A stretch of DNA of 64,000 nt, taken from positions 62,001 through 126,000 of the forward strand of contig JAUVHV010000001.1 in assembly GCA_030593065.1 (NCBI GenBank). The letters are read 5' to 3'. Position numbers and translations under genes: made by a program. This document shows, piece by piece, positions 51,112 through 59,720 of the stretch. Source of the DNA: Candidatus Omnitrophota bacterium (GTDB taxonomy: Bacteria > Omnitrophota > Gorgyraeia > JABMRG01). The notes under the pieces are model-generated. The model was not told the DNA's origin. It saw nothing but the letters and a program-made list of their open reading frames with translations, and did not search any database. Position 1 is the first letter of the stretch. The number at the start of each line of letters is the position of its first letter.

Positions 51112-51973
51112 GATAGGGCTCCCAAAAGGAAGTTTACAGGAGGCAACATTTAGGATATTGAAGAAGGCGGGTTTTAAAGTTAACGTAGCGAGCCGTTCTT
51201 ATTTTCCTTCAATAGATGATTTAGAGCTTGATCCAATACTTTTGCGTGCGCAGGAGATGTCCAGGTATGTTGAAGATGGCGTGTTGGATTGCGGCATTAC
51301 TGGTGAGGACTGGATAAGAGAGAACAATTCCGATGTTAAGCGTGTCGAGACATTAGAATACGCGAAGCAGAGCTTAAGCAGTGTAAGATGGGTTGTAGCC
51401 GTACCTGAGAGCTCAAAGATACGTTCTGTAAAGGATTTGAACAAAAAACGTATTGCTACTGAGCTGGTTAGTGTTACCAAAGCGTTTTTAAGAAAAAATA
51501 AGGTAAATGCTGAGGTGGAGTTTAGTTGGGGAGCAACAGAGGTCAAAGTAGCGGCAGGCCTTGTTGACGCTATAGTAGAGATTACAGAGACCGGCTCAAG
51601 CCTTAAGGCAAATAAGCTGCGCATTATCGATACGATATGTTATTCTACAACACAGATGATAGCTAATAAAGAGGCCTGGAAAAACGCGTGGAAAAGGCGC
51701 AAAATGGAATCTTTAGGCCTACTCCTTAAAGGTGCTATTCTTGCTGAGACAAAAGTGGGGCTTAAGATGAATGTTAAGAAACCGAATCTAAATAAGATTC
51801 TTTCACTTCTGCCCGCGATGAAGAGGCCGACAATATCTGAGTTGACAGACAAGGACTGGTTTGATGTTGACACCATTATTGATGAAGAAGATGTTAAGCG
51901 CCTTATACCAGCGCTTAAACGCGCAGGAGCACAGGGTATTATTGAATACCCGCTAAACAAGGCAATTTACTGA
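51092..51973 (+). CDS. hisG: ATP phosphoribosyltransferase, long form
   Basis: 293 residues, the HisG long type with a C-terminal regulatory domain (about 215-290) that binds histidine, so no HisZ is needed. [23 protein letters not shown] at the start, [10 protein letters not shown] and the PRPP motif [16 protein letters not shown] are present. It catalyses the first step of histidine synthesis. No other his gene is seen in the window, which is unusual for a free-standing operon. An ATG at 51095 is an alternative start. Confidence 0.94.
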   Translation: MMKKILKIGLPKGSLQEATFRILKKAGFKVNVASRSYFPSIDDLELDPILLRAQEMSRYVEDGVLDCGITGEDWIRENNSDVKRVETLEYAKQSLSSVRWVVAVPESSKIRSVKDLNKKRIATELVSVTKAFLRKNKVNAEVEFSWGATEVKVAAGLVDAIVEITETGSSLKANKLRIIDTICYSTTQMIANKEAWKNAWKRRKMESLGLLLKGAILAETKVGLKMNVKKPNLNKILSLLPAMKRPTISELTDKDWFDVDTIIDEEDVKRLIPALKRAGAQGIIEYPLNKAIY

Positions 51974-52019
51974 ATTTAAACAATATACATAACGCGATAA
52001 TGAATAAGGAGTTATAAGT

Positions 52020-52115
52020 ATGCCGTGCGGCAAAAAAAAGAAGCGTAAAAAGATGGCGAAACACAAGAGGAATAAACGCCTCAGAAAGATGCGCCACAAG
52101 AAAAAGAAAACATAA
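52020..52115 (+). CDS. Tiny basic bS22/AURKAIP1-COX24-like ribosomal protein
   Basis: 31 residues: KKKKRKKMAKHKRNKRLRKM in the middle matches the (K/R)KKMxKHKxRKRL pattern of the AURKAIP1/COX24 domain, known as bS22 in actinobacterial ribosomes and as mitochondrial mS38. AAGGAG lies 14 nt before the ATG. It lies between hisG and the TPR gene. Its reality rests on the motif; more than half of the residues are Lys or Arg. Confidence 0.65.
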   Translation: MPCGKKKKRKKMAKHKRNKRLRKMRHKKKKT

Positions 52116-52128
52116 CAGTAACTATATT

Positions 52129-53727
52129 GTGGGACTGTTTTATATAAGGTATTTTACCAGATTGAGCACTAAATTCTTATCATGCGCCTTACTTTTATTT
52201 TTAGTATGCAGCCTTTTTGCAGGTGCAGTATACGCGAATCCGCTAACAGGGCCTAAACAAAAAGAAGGCTTCAGTTCTATACTTTCTTTTTTTCAAAATA
52301 TCTGGAAAAATCAAAATTTTATTTCAAGTCATGAAAATTTAGAAAACCGACATAAGATAAGCCAGGCATATGCCCATTATCTGATGGGTGTTATTCTTGA
52401 TAATCATGCTCAATATAACAATGCGGTTAAAGAGTTTATCCGCGCGCAAAAATATGCTGCGGATTCAGAAAATCTTCATTTCAGGATAGCTTCCACATAT
52501 ATCAATCTGGAGGAATACGATAAGGCAAAAGAGGCTATTGACAATGTCCTTGAGTTGGATAAGGATAGCCTGAAAGCACATTTCCTTTTGGCTATATTGT
52601 ATCTTGATAAAAAAGACTTCGGGGCAGCAACAAAAGAATACGAGAGTATAATAAGGGCTGATCCGCATAATATACTTGCCCTCTCTTTTTTGGCAGATGT
52701 TTATGTTTTTGAAAAGAAACTTCACCAGGCCCTGGAAGTGTACAACAAGCTGCTGGAGAAGAATGAGTTTTCACCATATCTCTATTTTAATTTAGGCCTT
52801 TTACATCTTAAACTTAACAGGGTAAAGGATGCGGAGGCAGACTTTAAGCAGGCGATTATACTGCGGCCTGATTACCCTGAACCCGTGATAGCCCTGGGCG
52901 TTATCGAGGAACTCAAGCAGGATTATAAGAAAGCAGTAAACTATTATAAAAAGGCAATTAATATAGCGCCTGCGAATAAGACGCTTACCTTAAGGCTCGC
53001 AAGGGCTTATTTTTTAGATGGGTCTTTTAATAAGGCAGAGTCAGAATATAAAAAGGCTATTACAGATGGCCATGATATACCAGATGCTTTTCTCGGCCTC
53101 GCGAAGATCTATCTTAAGAATAAAAAAAGAGAAGAGGCGCTTTCAGCCTTAAACAGCCTGCTCAAGATTGACAAGAATAATCCCAACGCATTATTGCTTA
53201 CCGGTATCATACATTTTGGCCAGCAGAGCTATGTAAAGGCCATAGGTTATTTTGACAAGGTTTTAGACAGCGACAAAAATAATCAGACAGCTTATTTTTA
53301 TTTAGGTGCCGCTAACGAGAGGATGGGCAAGCGTTCCAGGGCCAAGGAGTTTCTTAAGAAAGCTATTGAACTCGATCCAAATGACGCTGACGCGCTAAAC
53401 TACCTTGGTTATATGTATGCGGAGGATAACCAGCACCTTGACGAAGCTATAGTATTAATAAAGCGCGCTTTAAAGAAGTATCCGAAAAACGGCGCTTTTG
53501 TGGATAGTTTAGGATGGGCATACTATAAGAAAGGGGACACGGATAGAGCCCGGGAACTTATAGAGAGCGCTTTGAAGCTTTACGGCGATGACGCTGTAAT
53601 GTATGATCACCTTGGAGATATATATAATTCAATGGGAAAAAAGGTTAAAGCTAAAAAAGCGTGGCAGAAATCTTTAAAACTTGACCCAAAAAATAAAAAC
53701 GTAAAAGAGAAGCTAAAAGGCATATAA
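52129..53727 (+). CDS. Exported TPR-repeat protein
   Basis: 532 residues, start GTG 52129 (TTG 52162 possible). A signal peptide (LSTKFLSCALLLFLVCSLFAG, ending at AVYA) is followed by about a dozen tetratricopeptide repeats from about 85 to the end, for example YINLEEYDKAKEAIDNVLEL and YLGAANERMGKRSRAKEFLK. Such proteins serve as periplasmic scaffolds for envelope assembly. Nothing marks a specific partner. It overlaps the transketolase N-half by 1 nt. Confidence 0.85.
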   Translation: MGLFYIRYFTRLSTKFLSCALLLFLVCSLFAGAVYANPLTGPKQKEGFSSILSFFQNIWKNQNFISSHENLENRHKISQAYAHYLMGVILDNHAQYNNAVKEFIRAQKYAADSENLHFRIASTYINLEEYDKAKEAIDNVLELDKDSLKAHFLLAILYLDKKDFGAATKEYESIIRADPHNILALSFLADVYVFEKKLHQALEVYNKLLEKNEFSPYLYFNLGLLHLKLNRVKDAEADFKQAIILRPDYPEPVIALGVIEELKQDYKKAVNYYKKAINIAPANKTLTLRLARAYFLDGSFNKAESEYKKAITDGHDIPDAFLGLAKIYLKNKKREEALSALNSLLKIDKNNPNALLLTGIIHFGQQSYVKAIGYFDKVLDSDKNNQTAYFYLGAANERMGKRSRAKEFLKKAIELDPNDADALNYLGYMYAEDNQHLDEAIVLIKRALKKYPKNGAFVDSLGWAYYKKGDTDRARELIESALKLYGDDAVMYDHLGDIYNSMGKKVKAKKAWQKSLKLDPKNKNVKEKLKGI

Positions 53728-54542
53728 TGAAAAAACCGGATATAGGTAAATTAAAAGAGCAAGCGAAACAGCTTCGAAGAGATATATTGACTATGCTTTC
53801 AGAGGCAGGAAGCGGCCACACAGGAAGCTCTCTTTCGTGTGTAGAGCTTATTTTTTCTCTGTATAGTTATAAGTTAAGATATAATGCTAAAGACCCGTAT
53901 TGGGAGGAGAGGGACAGGTTCATTCTTTCAAAAGGCCATGGTTGCCCCACGCTCTATGCGGTACTTGCTCATTTCGGATTTTTTTTGAAAGATAAACTTA
54001 AAACTTTAAGGCAGATAGGTACACTACTGCAGGGGCATCCTCAACTTGGCCTTCCCGGGATAGAGGCCTCCACAGGTTCTCTCGGCCAGGGCTTATCCGT
54101 GGCTAATGGCATGGCGCTTTCAGCCAGGCTTGATAAAAAGGATACAAGAGTCTATTGCCTTTTAGGAGATGGCGAAATTAACGAGGGCCAGGTATGGGAG
54201 GCAGCTATGACAGCTGCGCACTACAGCCTGGATAACCTTTGCGCTATAATTGATTATAATAAATTACAGATAGATGGTTTTTTGTGCGATGTCAAAGATA
54301 TGTTTGAGCTTACGAAGAAGTGGGAGGCGTTCGGCTGGAACGTGATAGAGATAGATGGCCATGATTTCACACAGATTATGGATAGCCTTGATAGGGCAGA
54401 GAAAGTGAAGGATAAACCTACCATTATAATCGCGCATACAATAAAAGGGAAAGGGGTATCCTTTATTGAAAATAAGGCAGAATGGCACGGTATAGCCCCT
54501 AAGCCTGATGAGCTGAAATGTGCCCTGAGAGAACTCGATTAA
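53727..54542 (+). CDS. Transketolase, N-terminal subunit
   Basis: 271 residues, the thiamine-diphosphate-binding half of transketolase. SGHTGSSLSCVELIFSLY, FILSKGHGCPTLYAVLA and GDGEINEGQVWEAAMTAAHY (Mg/TPP site) are conserved. With the C-half at 57067 it forms an (alpha-beta)2 enzyme that moves two-carbon units between sugar phosphates. The second half lies 2.5 kb away, separated by two unrelated genes. Confidence 0.94.
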   Translation: MKKPDIGKLKEQAKQLRRDILTMLSEAGSGHTGSSLSCVELIFSLYSYKLRYNAKDPYWEERDRFILSKGHGCPTLYAVLAHFGFFLKDKLKTLRQIGTLLQGHPQLGLPGIEASTGSLGQGLSVANGMALSARLDKKDTRVYCLLGDGEINEGQVWEAAMTAAHYSLDNLCAIIDYNKLQIDGFLCDVKDMFELTKKWEAFGWNVIEIDGHDFTQIMDSLDRAEKVKDKPTIIIAHTIKGKGVSFIENKAEWHGIAPKPDELKCALRELD

Positions 54543-54574
54543 ATTAGCTGCGCGAAGCGCAAGGAGTTATTAAT

Positions 54575-56236
54575 ATGTTATTATTACACAAACGGATAAA
54601 ATTATTTCTTCTTGACCACTGGATAAAGATGGCTATAGGGAGCGCTGTGGTATTGTTGATAGGCGCGGCTATATACGGCTTAAGTACCTTAGAGTCATTT
54701 TACAGGCATATGACTCTGGCTACACTTCCTCTGCAGATCCTTATTGTAGCAGTCAATGCCATGATATTTGTTTACATGTATATGACTGTTTTTAGGGGTG
54801 GTTTCGCGAAACTCGATAAAGGATTGGTAAAAGGGGAAATGATTGCTGTAAGCTTTAATGATGTTATAGGTATAGATGAGGCCAAGCAGGAATCATGGGA
54901 GGTTGTTGAGCTTATAAAAGATAGAAGAAAATTACAGCAGATAGGTGGGAAAGTAATAAAAGGCATATTGATGATGGGCCCTCCAGGCTGCGGCAAGACA
55001 TACCTGGCAAAGGCCATAGCAACAGAATCAGGTATACCTTTTATATCTATGTCTGCAAGTGAATTTACAGAAATATTTGTCGGAGTTGGCGCGAGCAGAA
55101 TGAGAAAACTCTTCAAAAAAGCACGGCGTTTAGCAGAAGCGCATGGCGGGTGTATAGTCTTTATCGACGAGCTTGACGCGATTGGCAAGAAAAGGGGATA
55201 TAGCTACTTAGGGCAGGGGCAGGAGACGAATGCTACACAGAATCAACTTCTTGTTGAGATGGATGGTTTAAAGCAGAAAGAAGAGAATGTAATTGTTATT
55301 GGCGCGACTAACGCGCCGGAAGAGACGCTTGATGAAGCTATGCTGCGCCCGGGACGATTTGACAGGAAGGTTTATATAGACAAGCCTAACCTTGAAGGCA
55401 GGGAGAAGCTTTTTAAATTTTACCTGAGCAAGGTTAAACATGATCAATCTCTGGATATAGGGAGGCTGGCACGCAGGGCTGTGTATAAGACCCCTGCCGA
55501 TATAATGAATATAGTAAAGGAATCAGCATTAATAGCAACTAGAAACAAAAAAGACAGAGTTGCGTTAAAAGAGATAAGTGAGGCCATGGATAGAGTAGAC
55601 TGGGGTATAAAGCATCGAGGGTTCATGACTCAAAAAGAGAAAGAGATGACAGCTTACCATGAAGCGGGCCATGGTGTAATACTATATATGTTACACCCCG
55701 CGGATGATGTGTTCAAGATATCCATTATATCCCGCAAAGGGTATTTAGGGGTGGTAATGAAGCATCCGAAGGAAGAGCTTCATAACAGAAACAAGGAAGC
55801 TTTTCTTGCGGATATCAAGACCTCATTGGCAGGCTATGTCGCGGAGAAGATAAAATATGGGACAACTACTAATGGTGTAAGCAGCGATTTCAGGAATGTC
55901 ATGTTTATAGCCCATACAATGGTCTGGCGCTTAGGCATGGGGCAGAGCGGCCTTGTTGGTGATTATAGTATTTATGGTAATAATCCGAACAGTGATGCGC
56001 CTTCCGCGTCTCAGTTATCAGAGATAACAAAAGAGAAGCTTAATGCTGAAACACAGAGTATCATGCAGGCCTGCCTCAAAGAAGTGGAGGAGCTGCTTAA
56101 GAAAGAATGGGATATTGTTGAAAAACTTGTAAAAGAACTACTTGATAAAGAAGAGCTTGAATTTGATGAGATAGAAGCTATTTTTGAGCAATTCCGCAAG
56201 AATGAACCAACTGTAAGCAGTGATGATAATAAATAA
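54575..56236 (+). CDS. FtsH-like membrane AAA+ zinc protease
   Basis: 553 residues. Two N-terminal helices (about 17-36 and 50-74) enclose a short periplasmic loop. The AAA module has Walker A GPPGCGKT (135-142), Walker B IVFIDELDAIG and the second region MLRPGRFDRKVYID. The M41 protease part has HEAGH (His362-His366) and Asp438 (SSDFRN), the third zinc ligand. FtsH degrades membrane and regulatory proteins. A helical C-terminus follows. This one is shorter than classical FtsH, with a smaller periplasmic region, and sits between the transketolase halves, so it may be a paralogue. Confidence 0.9.
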   Translation: MLLLHKRIKLFLLDHWIKMAIGSAVVLLIGAAIYGLSTLESFYRHMTLATLPLQILIVAVNAMIFVYMYMTVFRGGFAKLDKGLVKGEMIAVSFNDVIGIDEAKQESWEVVELIKDRRKLQQIGGKVIKGILMMGPPGCGKTYLAKAIATESGIPFISMSASEFTEIFVGVGASRMRKLFKKARRLAEAHGGCIVFIDELDAIGKKRGYSYLGQGQETNATQNQLLVEMDGLKQKEENVIVIGATNAPEETLDEAMLRPGRFDRKVYIDKPNLEGREKLFKFYLSKVKHDQSLDIGRLARRAVYKTPADIMNIVKESALIATRNKKDRVALKEISEAMDRVDWGIKHRGFMTQKEKEMTAYHEAGHGVILYMLHPADDVFKISIISRKGYLGVVMKHPKEELHNRNKEAFLADIKTSLAGYVAEKIKYGTTTNGVSSDFRNVMFIAHTMVWRLGMGQSGLVGDYSIYGNNPNSDAPSASQLSEITKEKLNAETQSIMQACLKEVEELLKKEWDIVEKLVKELLDKEELEFDEIEAIFEQFRKNEPTVSSDDNK

Positions 56237-57074
56237 AGTAATCTTGTTGTCAGTTTTTTGTATCGCGTTAACCTCTTGTGCGCCTACATATCCAAAAGGG
56301 AATATAGTAGAAAGTGTACAAAAGCTCTGTGAAAAAGAGTACAATGCTAATGTCGAAGTAGTGATAAAGGGTTCTACAATGGGGGTGCGCATCCCGCTGG
56401 AAGGGCTTTTTGATACAGAGACTCTTCAGATAAGGCCCGAAGCCTTTGACAAGATAACAGGGGTCATGCTTAGCGCGTCGCGAGTTGCTTTAAGCAGTGA
56501 TAAGTCGATAGATTTTTATACAGTTATTACATATGATACAAAAGTGCCTGGCGCGGAAGTTGTTATGACCCGCTATATCTATGACCTGCGCAGGTTTTTT
56601 TTGGGAGATATATCCAGGGGTGAATTCGCGAGACGCATGGTTTTTGATGTACGTTTTAATCCGCAGGCCATAATAGATACCTGGCTTGGTGATTTTACGT
56701 TAAAAGAGCAAAAATTACCGGAGTTTATGTGTGAGCAGATATCGCGTAGAATTACAGACGAGTTCAGAGAGAGCGAAGATTTAGCGGGAAAGTTTAAGGT
56801 TCTTTCTTGTGAGGGAAAGCTTGAGAATGGCGTATTAAAATTTATTGTTGATATAAGCAGGGAAGCCCTCCCTTTAAGTGAGCTTATTCACGGTAAGGCC
56901 TGGCATAAGGAAGTGTTGGAATTTTGCATGCAAAAAATATGTTATGTTACTAATATTTATAATTTTAAGGATTTTAATGAAGTAGAGGTTTTTAACAAAT
57001 TTGATAACAAGGCATTAATAATATTAAAGAATGAGACTAACAAGTGGCGAAACAGGAGAATAAGAATTGATTAA
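56223..57074 (+). CDS. Lipoprotein of unknown function
   Basis: 283 residues from ATG 56223 (GTG 56220 is also possible). The signal VILLSVFCIALTSCAP ends in a lipobox (LTSC), so Cys should be lipidated. The remainder shows mixed helix/strand without a recognised domain; MTRYIYDLRRFFLGDISRGE is a distinctive part. It overlaps the FtsH-like gene by 14 nt and the transketolase C-half by 8 nt. A substrate or helper of the FtsH-like protease is possible, on position only. Confidence 0.7.
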   Translation: MIINKVILLSVFCIALTSCAPTYPKGNIVESVQKLCEKEYNANVEVVIKGSTMGVRIPLEGLFDTETLQIRPEAFDKITGVMLSASRVALSSDKSIDFYTVITYDTKVPGAEVVMTRYIYDLRRFFLGDISRGEFARRMVFDVRFNPQAIIDTWLGDFTLKEQKLPEFMCEQISRRITDEFRESEDLAGKFKVLSCEGKLENGVLKFIVDISREALPLSELIHGKAWHKEVLEFCMQKICYVTNIYNFKDFNEVEVFNKFDNKALIILKNETNKWRNRRIRID

Positions 57075-58029
57075 TGAAGATAGATCAACATGGAAGGCAA
57101 CCAGAGATGGCTATGGAAAAGGACTTGTAAGCTTAGGCAGGGAAAATGAAAGAATAGTAGTCCTTAGCGCGGATCTTACAGAATCGACCCGCGCTAGCTG
57201 GTTTAGGGATGAATTTCCGGAAAGGTTTTTTTCTTTCGGCGTTGCAGAACAGGACATGATGAGTACAGCTGCTGGTTTCGCGCTTTCCGGGAAAATACCT
57301 TTCTGCTGTAGTTTTGGAGTTTTTGCTTCAGGCCGGGCATGGGAACAGGTAAGGATCTCCGCGGCATATATGAATATTAATATAAATATTGGAGGCAGCC
57401 ATGGCGGCATAACAGTTGGCCCGGACGGAGCTACGCATCAGGCGCTTGAAGAGATTGCCCTGATGAGGCTTCTTCCACACATGAGTGTTGTAGTTCCGTG
57501 CGATTTAATAGAGGCAGAGAGGGCAACAATAGCATCAGCCGGTATCAAAGGGCCTGTCTACTTACGGCTTGGCAGGGAGAAGCTCCCGTTAATAACAGAT
57601 GGATATGAAGGGTTTGAGATAGGAAAGGCCCACATAATAAGAGAAGGTAATGACCTGACTATCATAGCATGCGGTATAATGGTCTACCACGCGATAAAGG
57701 CATCGGATTCTCTTAAAGCAGAAGGTATTGGCGCGGGTGTAATAAATCTCCATACAGTAAAGCCCATTGATAAGGCAGCTATTTTAAAGGCGGCAATTAA
57801 AAGTGGCGCCATTGTTACTGCGGAGGAACATCTCATAGCTTGCGGCATGGGAAGCGCTGTTTCAGAAGTTCTTATACAGGAGGTACCGGTCCCCGTCGAA
57901 ATGGTAGGGGTAAAAGATCGTTTTGGCGAATCAGGCTCTCCCTGGGATCTTATAGAGAAACTGAACCTTATGCCGGAAGATATTGTAATCGCGGCTAAAC
58001 GTGTATTAAAAAGAAAAAGAACAACCTGA
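57067..58029 (+). CDS. Transketolase, C-terminal subunit
   Basis: 320 residues, start TTG 57067 with AGGAG about 9 nt before. The pyrimidine-binding domain has VVLSADLTESTR and FFSFGVAEQDMMSTAAGFALSG, and the C-terminal domain has GAGVINLHTVKPID and VTAEEHLIACGMGSAVSE. It completes the transketolase started at 53727. It overlaps the lipoprotein gene and precedes ispE by 11 nt. Confidence 0.94.
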   Translation: MINEDRSTWKATRDGYGKGLVSLGRENERIVVLSADLTESTRASWFRDEFPERFFSFGVAEQDMMSTAAGFALSGKIPFCCSFGVFASGRAWEQVRISAAYMNININIGGSHGGITVGPDGATHQALEEIALMRLLPHMSVVVPCDLIEAERATIASAGIKGPVYLRLGREKLPLITDGYEGFEIGKAHIIREGNDLTIIACGIMVYHAIKASDSLKAEGIGAGVINLHTVKPIDKAAILKAAIKSGAIVTAEEHLIACGMGSAVSEVLIQEVPVPVEMVGVKDRFGESGSPWDLIEKLNLMPEDIVIAAKRVLKRKRTT

Positions 58030-58040
58030 CCGCATAAAAT

Positions 58041-58898
58041 ATGAAATCGATTACTTTAGACGCGCCAGCAAAGATCAATCTTTATCTTGATGTTATTAAC
58101 AGGCGCGGGGACTCCTATCATAATATTGTAACCATATTTCAGAAATTGAAACTTTGTGACAGAATAGAGGTAAGCATTGCAAAGAAGGGCATATCCCTTC
58201 ATTCTGATTGCCTTGCTTTGCCTAAAGGTAGATCAAACCTTGCGTACAAGGCAGCCAGCCTTATGAAGAATGAATTTCGAATAAAAGATGGCGTGAATAT
58301 CTCTATTAAGAAAAAAATCCCTATTGCCGCTGGCCTTGGGGGAGGCAGCTCAGACGCTGCTTCAGTTATTACGGCAATTGTTAAGCTTTTTAGCCTTCAT
58401 TTAAACCTTTCGCAACTTATAAAGCTTGCAAAAACAATAGGCGCGGATGTGCCGTTTTTCATATCAGAATATAATTGCGCGATTGGAAGAGGTATAGGCA
58501 ACCGGCTTAAAGAGTTAAATACCACTTCACCCTGCCATATTTTAGTCCTTGTTCCGCGCATGCGTATTTATACTAAAACAGTATATAGAAAGTTGACTTT
58601 ACGCTTGACAAAACCTACTATGGATGTTAACCTGTTAGCCCACATTTTATCGTACAAAGATGGGTTAACCAGAGCAGCCAACTCTCTTTATAATAGATTA
58701 GAAGATGTAGTATTGCCTATTTACCCGATTGTCAGTGAAGGCAAGAAAATCTTGTCTTTATATGCGGAAGGGGTGCTTCTTTCAGGTAGCGGCCCCGCGA
58801 TTTTTGGCCTTTTTAGAAAAAGAAAGGAGGCGGTAAAGGCAAGTAAGGATATAAGATGCGACAAAAGATGGCAGCTCTTTTTAACTGAAACAGCATAA
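58041..58898 (+). CDS. ispE: 4-diphosphocytidyl-2-C-methyl-D-erythritol kinase
   Basis: 285 residues. A GHMP kinase of the MEP isoprenoid pathway. APAKINLYLDVINRRGDSYHNI at the start, the ATP loop PIAAGLGGGSSDAASV and LSGSGPAIFGLF near the end are the three GHMP motifs. The MEP pathway would supply quinone-free lipid carriers such as undecaprenol. A hairpin (58913-58947) follows it. Confidence 0.95.
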   Translation: MKSITLDAPAKINLYLDVINRRGDSYHNIVTIFQKLKLCDRIEVSIAKKGISLHSDCLALPKGRSNLAYKAASLMKNEFRIKDGVNISIKKKIPIAAGLGGGSSDAASVITAIVKLFSLHLNLSQLIKLAKTIGADVPFFISEYNCAIGRGIGNRLKELNTTSPCHILVLVPRMRIYTKTVYRKLTLRLTKPTMDVNLLAHILSYKDGLTRAANSLYNRLEDVVLPIYPIVSEGKKILSLYAEGVLLSGSGPAIFGLFRKRKEAVKASKDIRCDKRWQLFLTETA

Positions 58899-58912
58899 AA
58901 AGTTAGGAACAG

Positions 58913-58947
58913 GAAAATCACTTCGCGATAACTGCTAAGTGATTTTC
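58913..58947. other. Hairpin after ispE
   Basis: GAAAATCACTT (58913-58923) and AAGTGATTTTC (58937-58947) are exact reverse complements around a 13-nt loop. No T-run follows. It might end or stabilise the ispE mRNA. The rest of the 105-nt gap holds only the spoVG ribosome-binding site. Confidence 0.55.
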
Positions 58948-59003
58948 AGTGGATAGGAAAGCATTTTATACTTTTCTGACCATAAAAAAGGAGTGGGTAA
59001 GAG

Positions 59004-59459
59004 ATGGAGATTACAGAAGTCAGAATATTCGCGAAAGAATCGGATGATAAAAAATTAAAGGCATTTGCTACTATTACACTCGATGACTGTTTTGTGGTCA
59101 GAAATATAAAGATAATCGAAGGCACCAAGGGGCTTTTTGTAGCCATGCCCTCACGTAAGATCAAAGAGGCGTGCCCTAAGTGTGGTTTTAAAAACCCGGC
59201 ACGCAGTAAATATTGCAACCAGTGCGCAGCTACTATGCCTCCGCCAGCCCCGCACGTAGAGAACGATAATAAAAACCAGCGGCAGTCAGAGCATAGAGAT
59301 ATTGCTCATCCGATTACAGCAGAGTGCAGAGAGAAGATACAGAAGAAGGTCCTGGATGCATACAAGATGGAAAAGCCGGGTGTGCCATCAACTTCACTTT
59401 CAGAACAACTTATTCCAGGAGCAGAACCTCTTGGCGGGGGCGATGTAGACCTGGGTTGA
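59004..59459 (+). CDS. spoVG: SpoVG with an inserted zinc ribbon
   Basis: 151 residues. MEITEVRIFAKESDDKKLKAF and GLFVAMPSRK are the normal SpoVG start. Then CPKCGFKNPARSKYCNQC (about 57-74), a four-cysteine zinc ribbon, and a polar linker interrupt the domain before its last helix (HRDIAHPITAECREKIQKKV). SpoVG is a small RNA- or DNA-binding regulator in many bacteria. The insertion probably adds a nucleic-acid-binding surface. AAAGGAG precedes the start. Confidence 0.88.
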   Translation: MEITEVRIFAKESDDKKLKAFATITLDDCFVVRNIKIIEGTKGLFVAMPSRKIKEACPKCGFKNPARSKYCNQCAATMPPPAPHVENDNKNQRQSEHRDIAHPITAECREKIQKKVLDAYKMEKPGVPSTSLSEQLIPGAEPLGGGDVDLG

Positions 59460-59519
59460 TCCGCCCATATTATAAAGATTGGTTTTAGGTTTGTTGCAAT
59501 AGCCATAAACTGATGTAAA

Positions 59520-59593
59520 TGGCGGATAGTGTAATGGTAGCACAACGGCTTTTGGAGCCGTTTGTGGTGGTTCGAGCCCACCTCCGCCAGCCA
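59520..59593 (+). tRNA. tRNA-Gln (anticodon TTG)
   Basis: 74 nt. Acceptor TGGCGGA pairs with TCCGCCA; anticodon stem ACGGC/GCCGT encloses TTTTGGA with anticodon TTG; discriminator G and CCA are encoded. A GC-rich structured segment follows directly. Confidence 0.97.
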
Positions 59594-59695
59594 CCGTACC
59601 ACTTACTTTGGCCACTCGCAGTGCTCGCGGCACGTCTCCCTAAAGGGACTTCCTTTGGTCGCCCGGACATTTCGTCCTCGGTTGCCCGGGTACGG
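59594..59695. other. GC-rich structured segment between tRNA-Gln and clpX
   Basis: CCGTACC (59594-59600) and GGTACGG (59689-59695) pair at the ends of a 102-nt GC-rich stretch that starts right after the tRNA CCA. Inside are TCCCTAAAGGGA and other short palindromes. Composition differs sharply from the flanks, and no coding frame is convincing. It may be a dispersed repeat or a structured RNA. Confidence 0.5.
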
Positions 59696-59720
59696 CGCAC
59701 AGCATTTAAGGGAATATATT

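Noticed and set aside
59562-59720. Upstream extension of the clpX frame
   Set aside because: It begins inside tRNA-Gln and runs through a non-coding GC-rich segment; the ATG at 59721 starts the zinc-binding domain directly.
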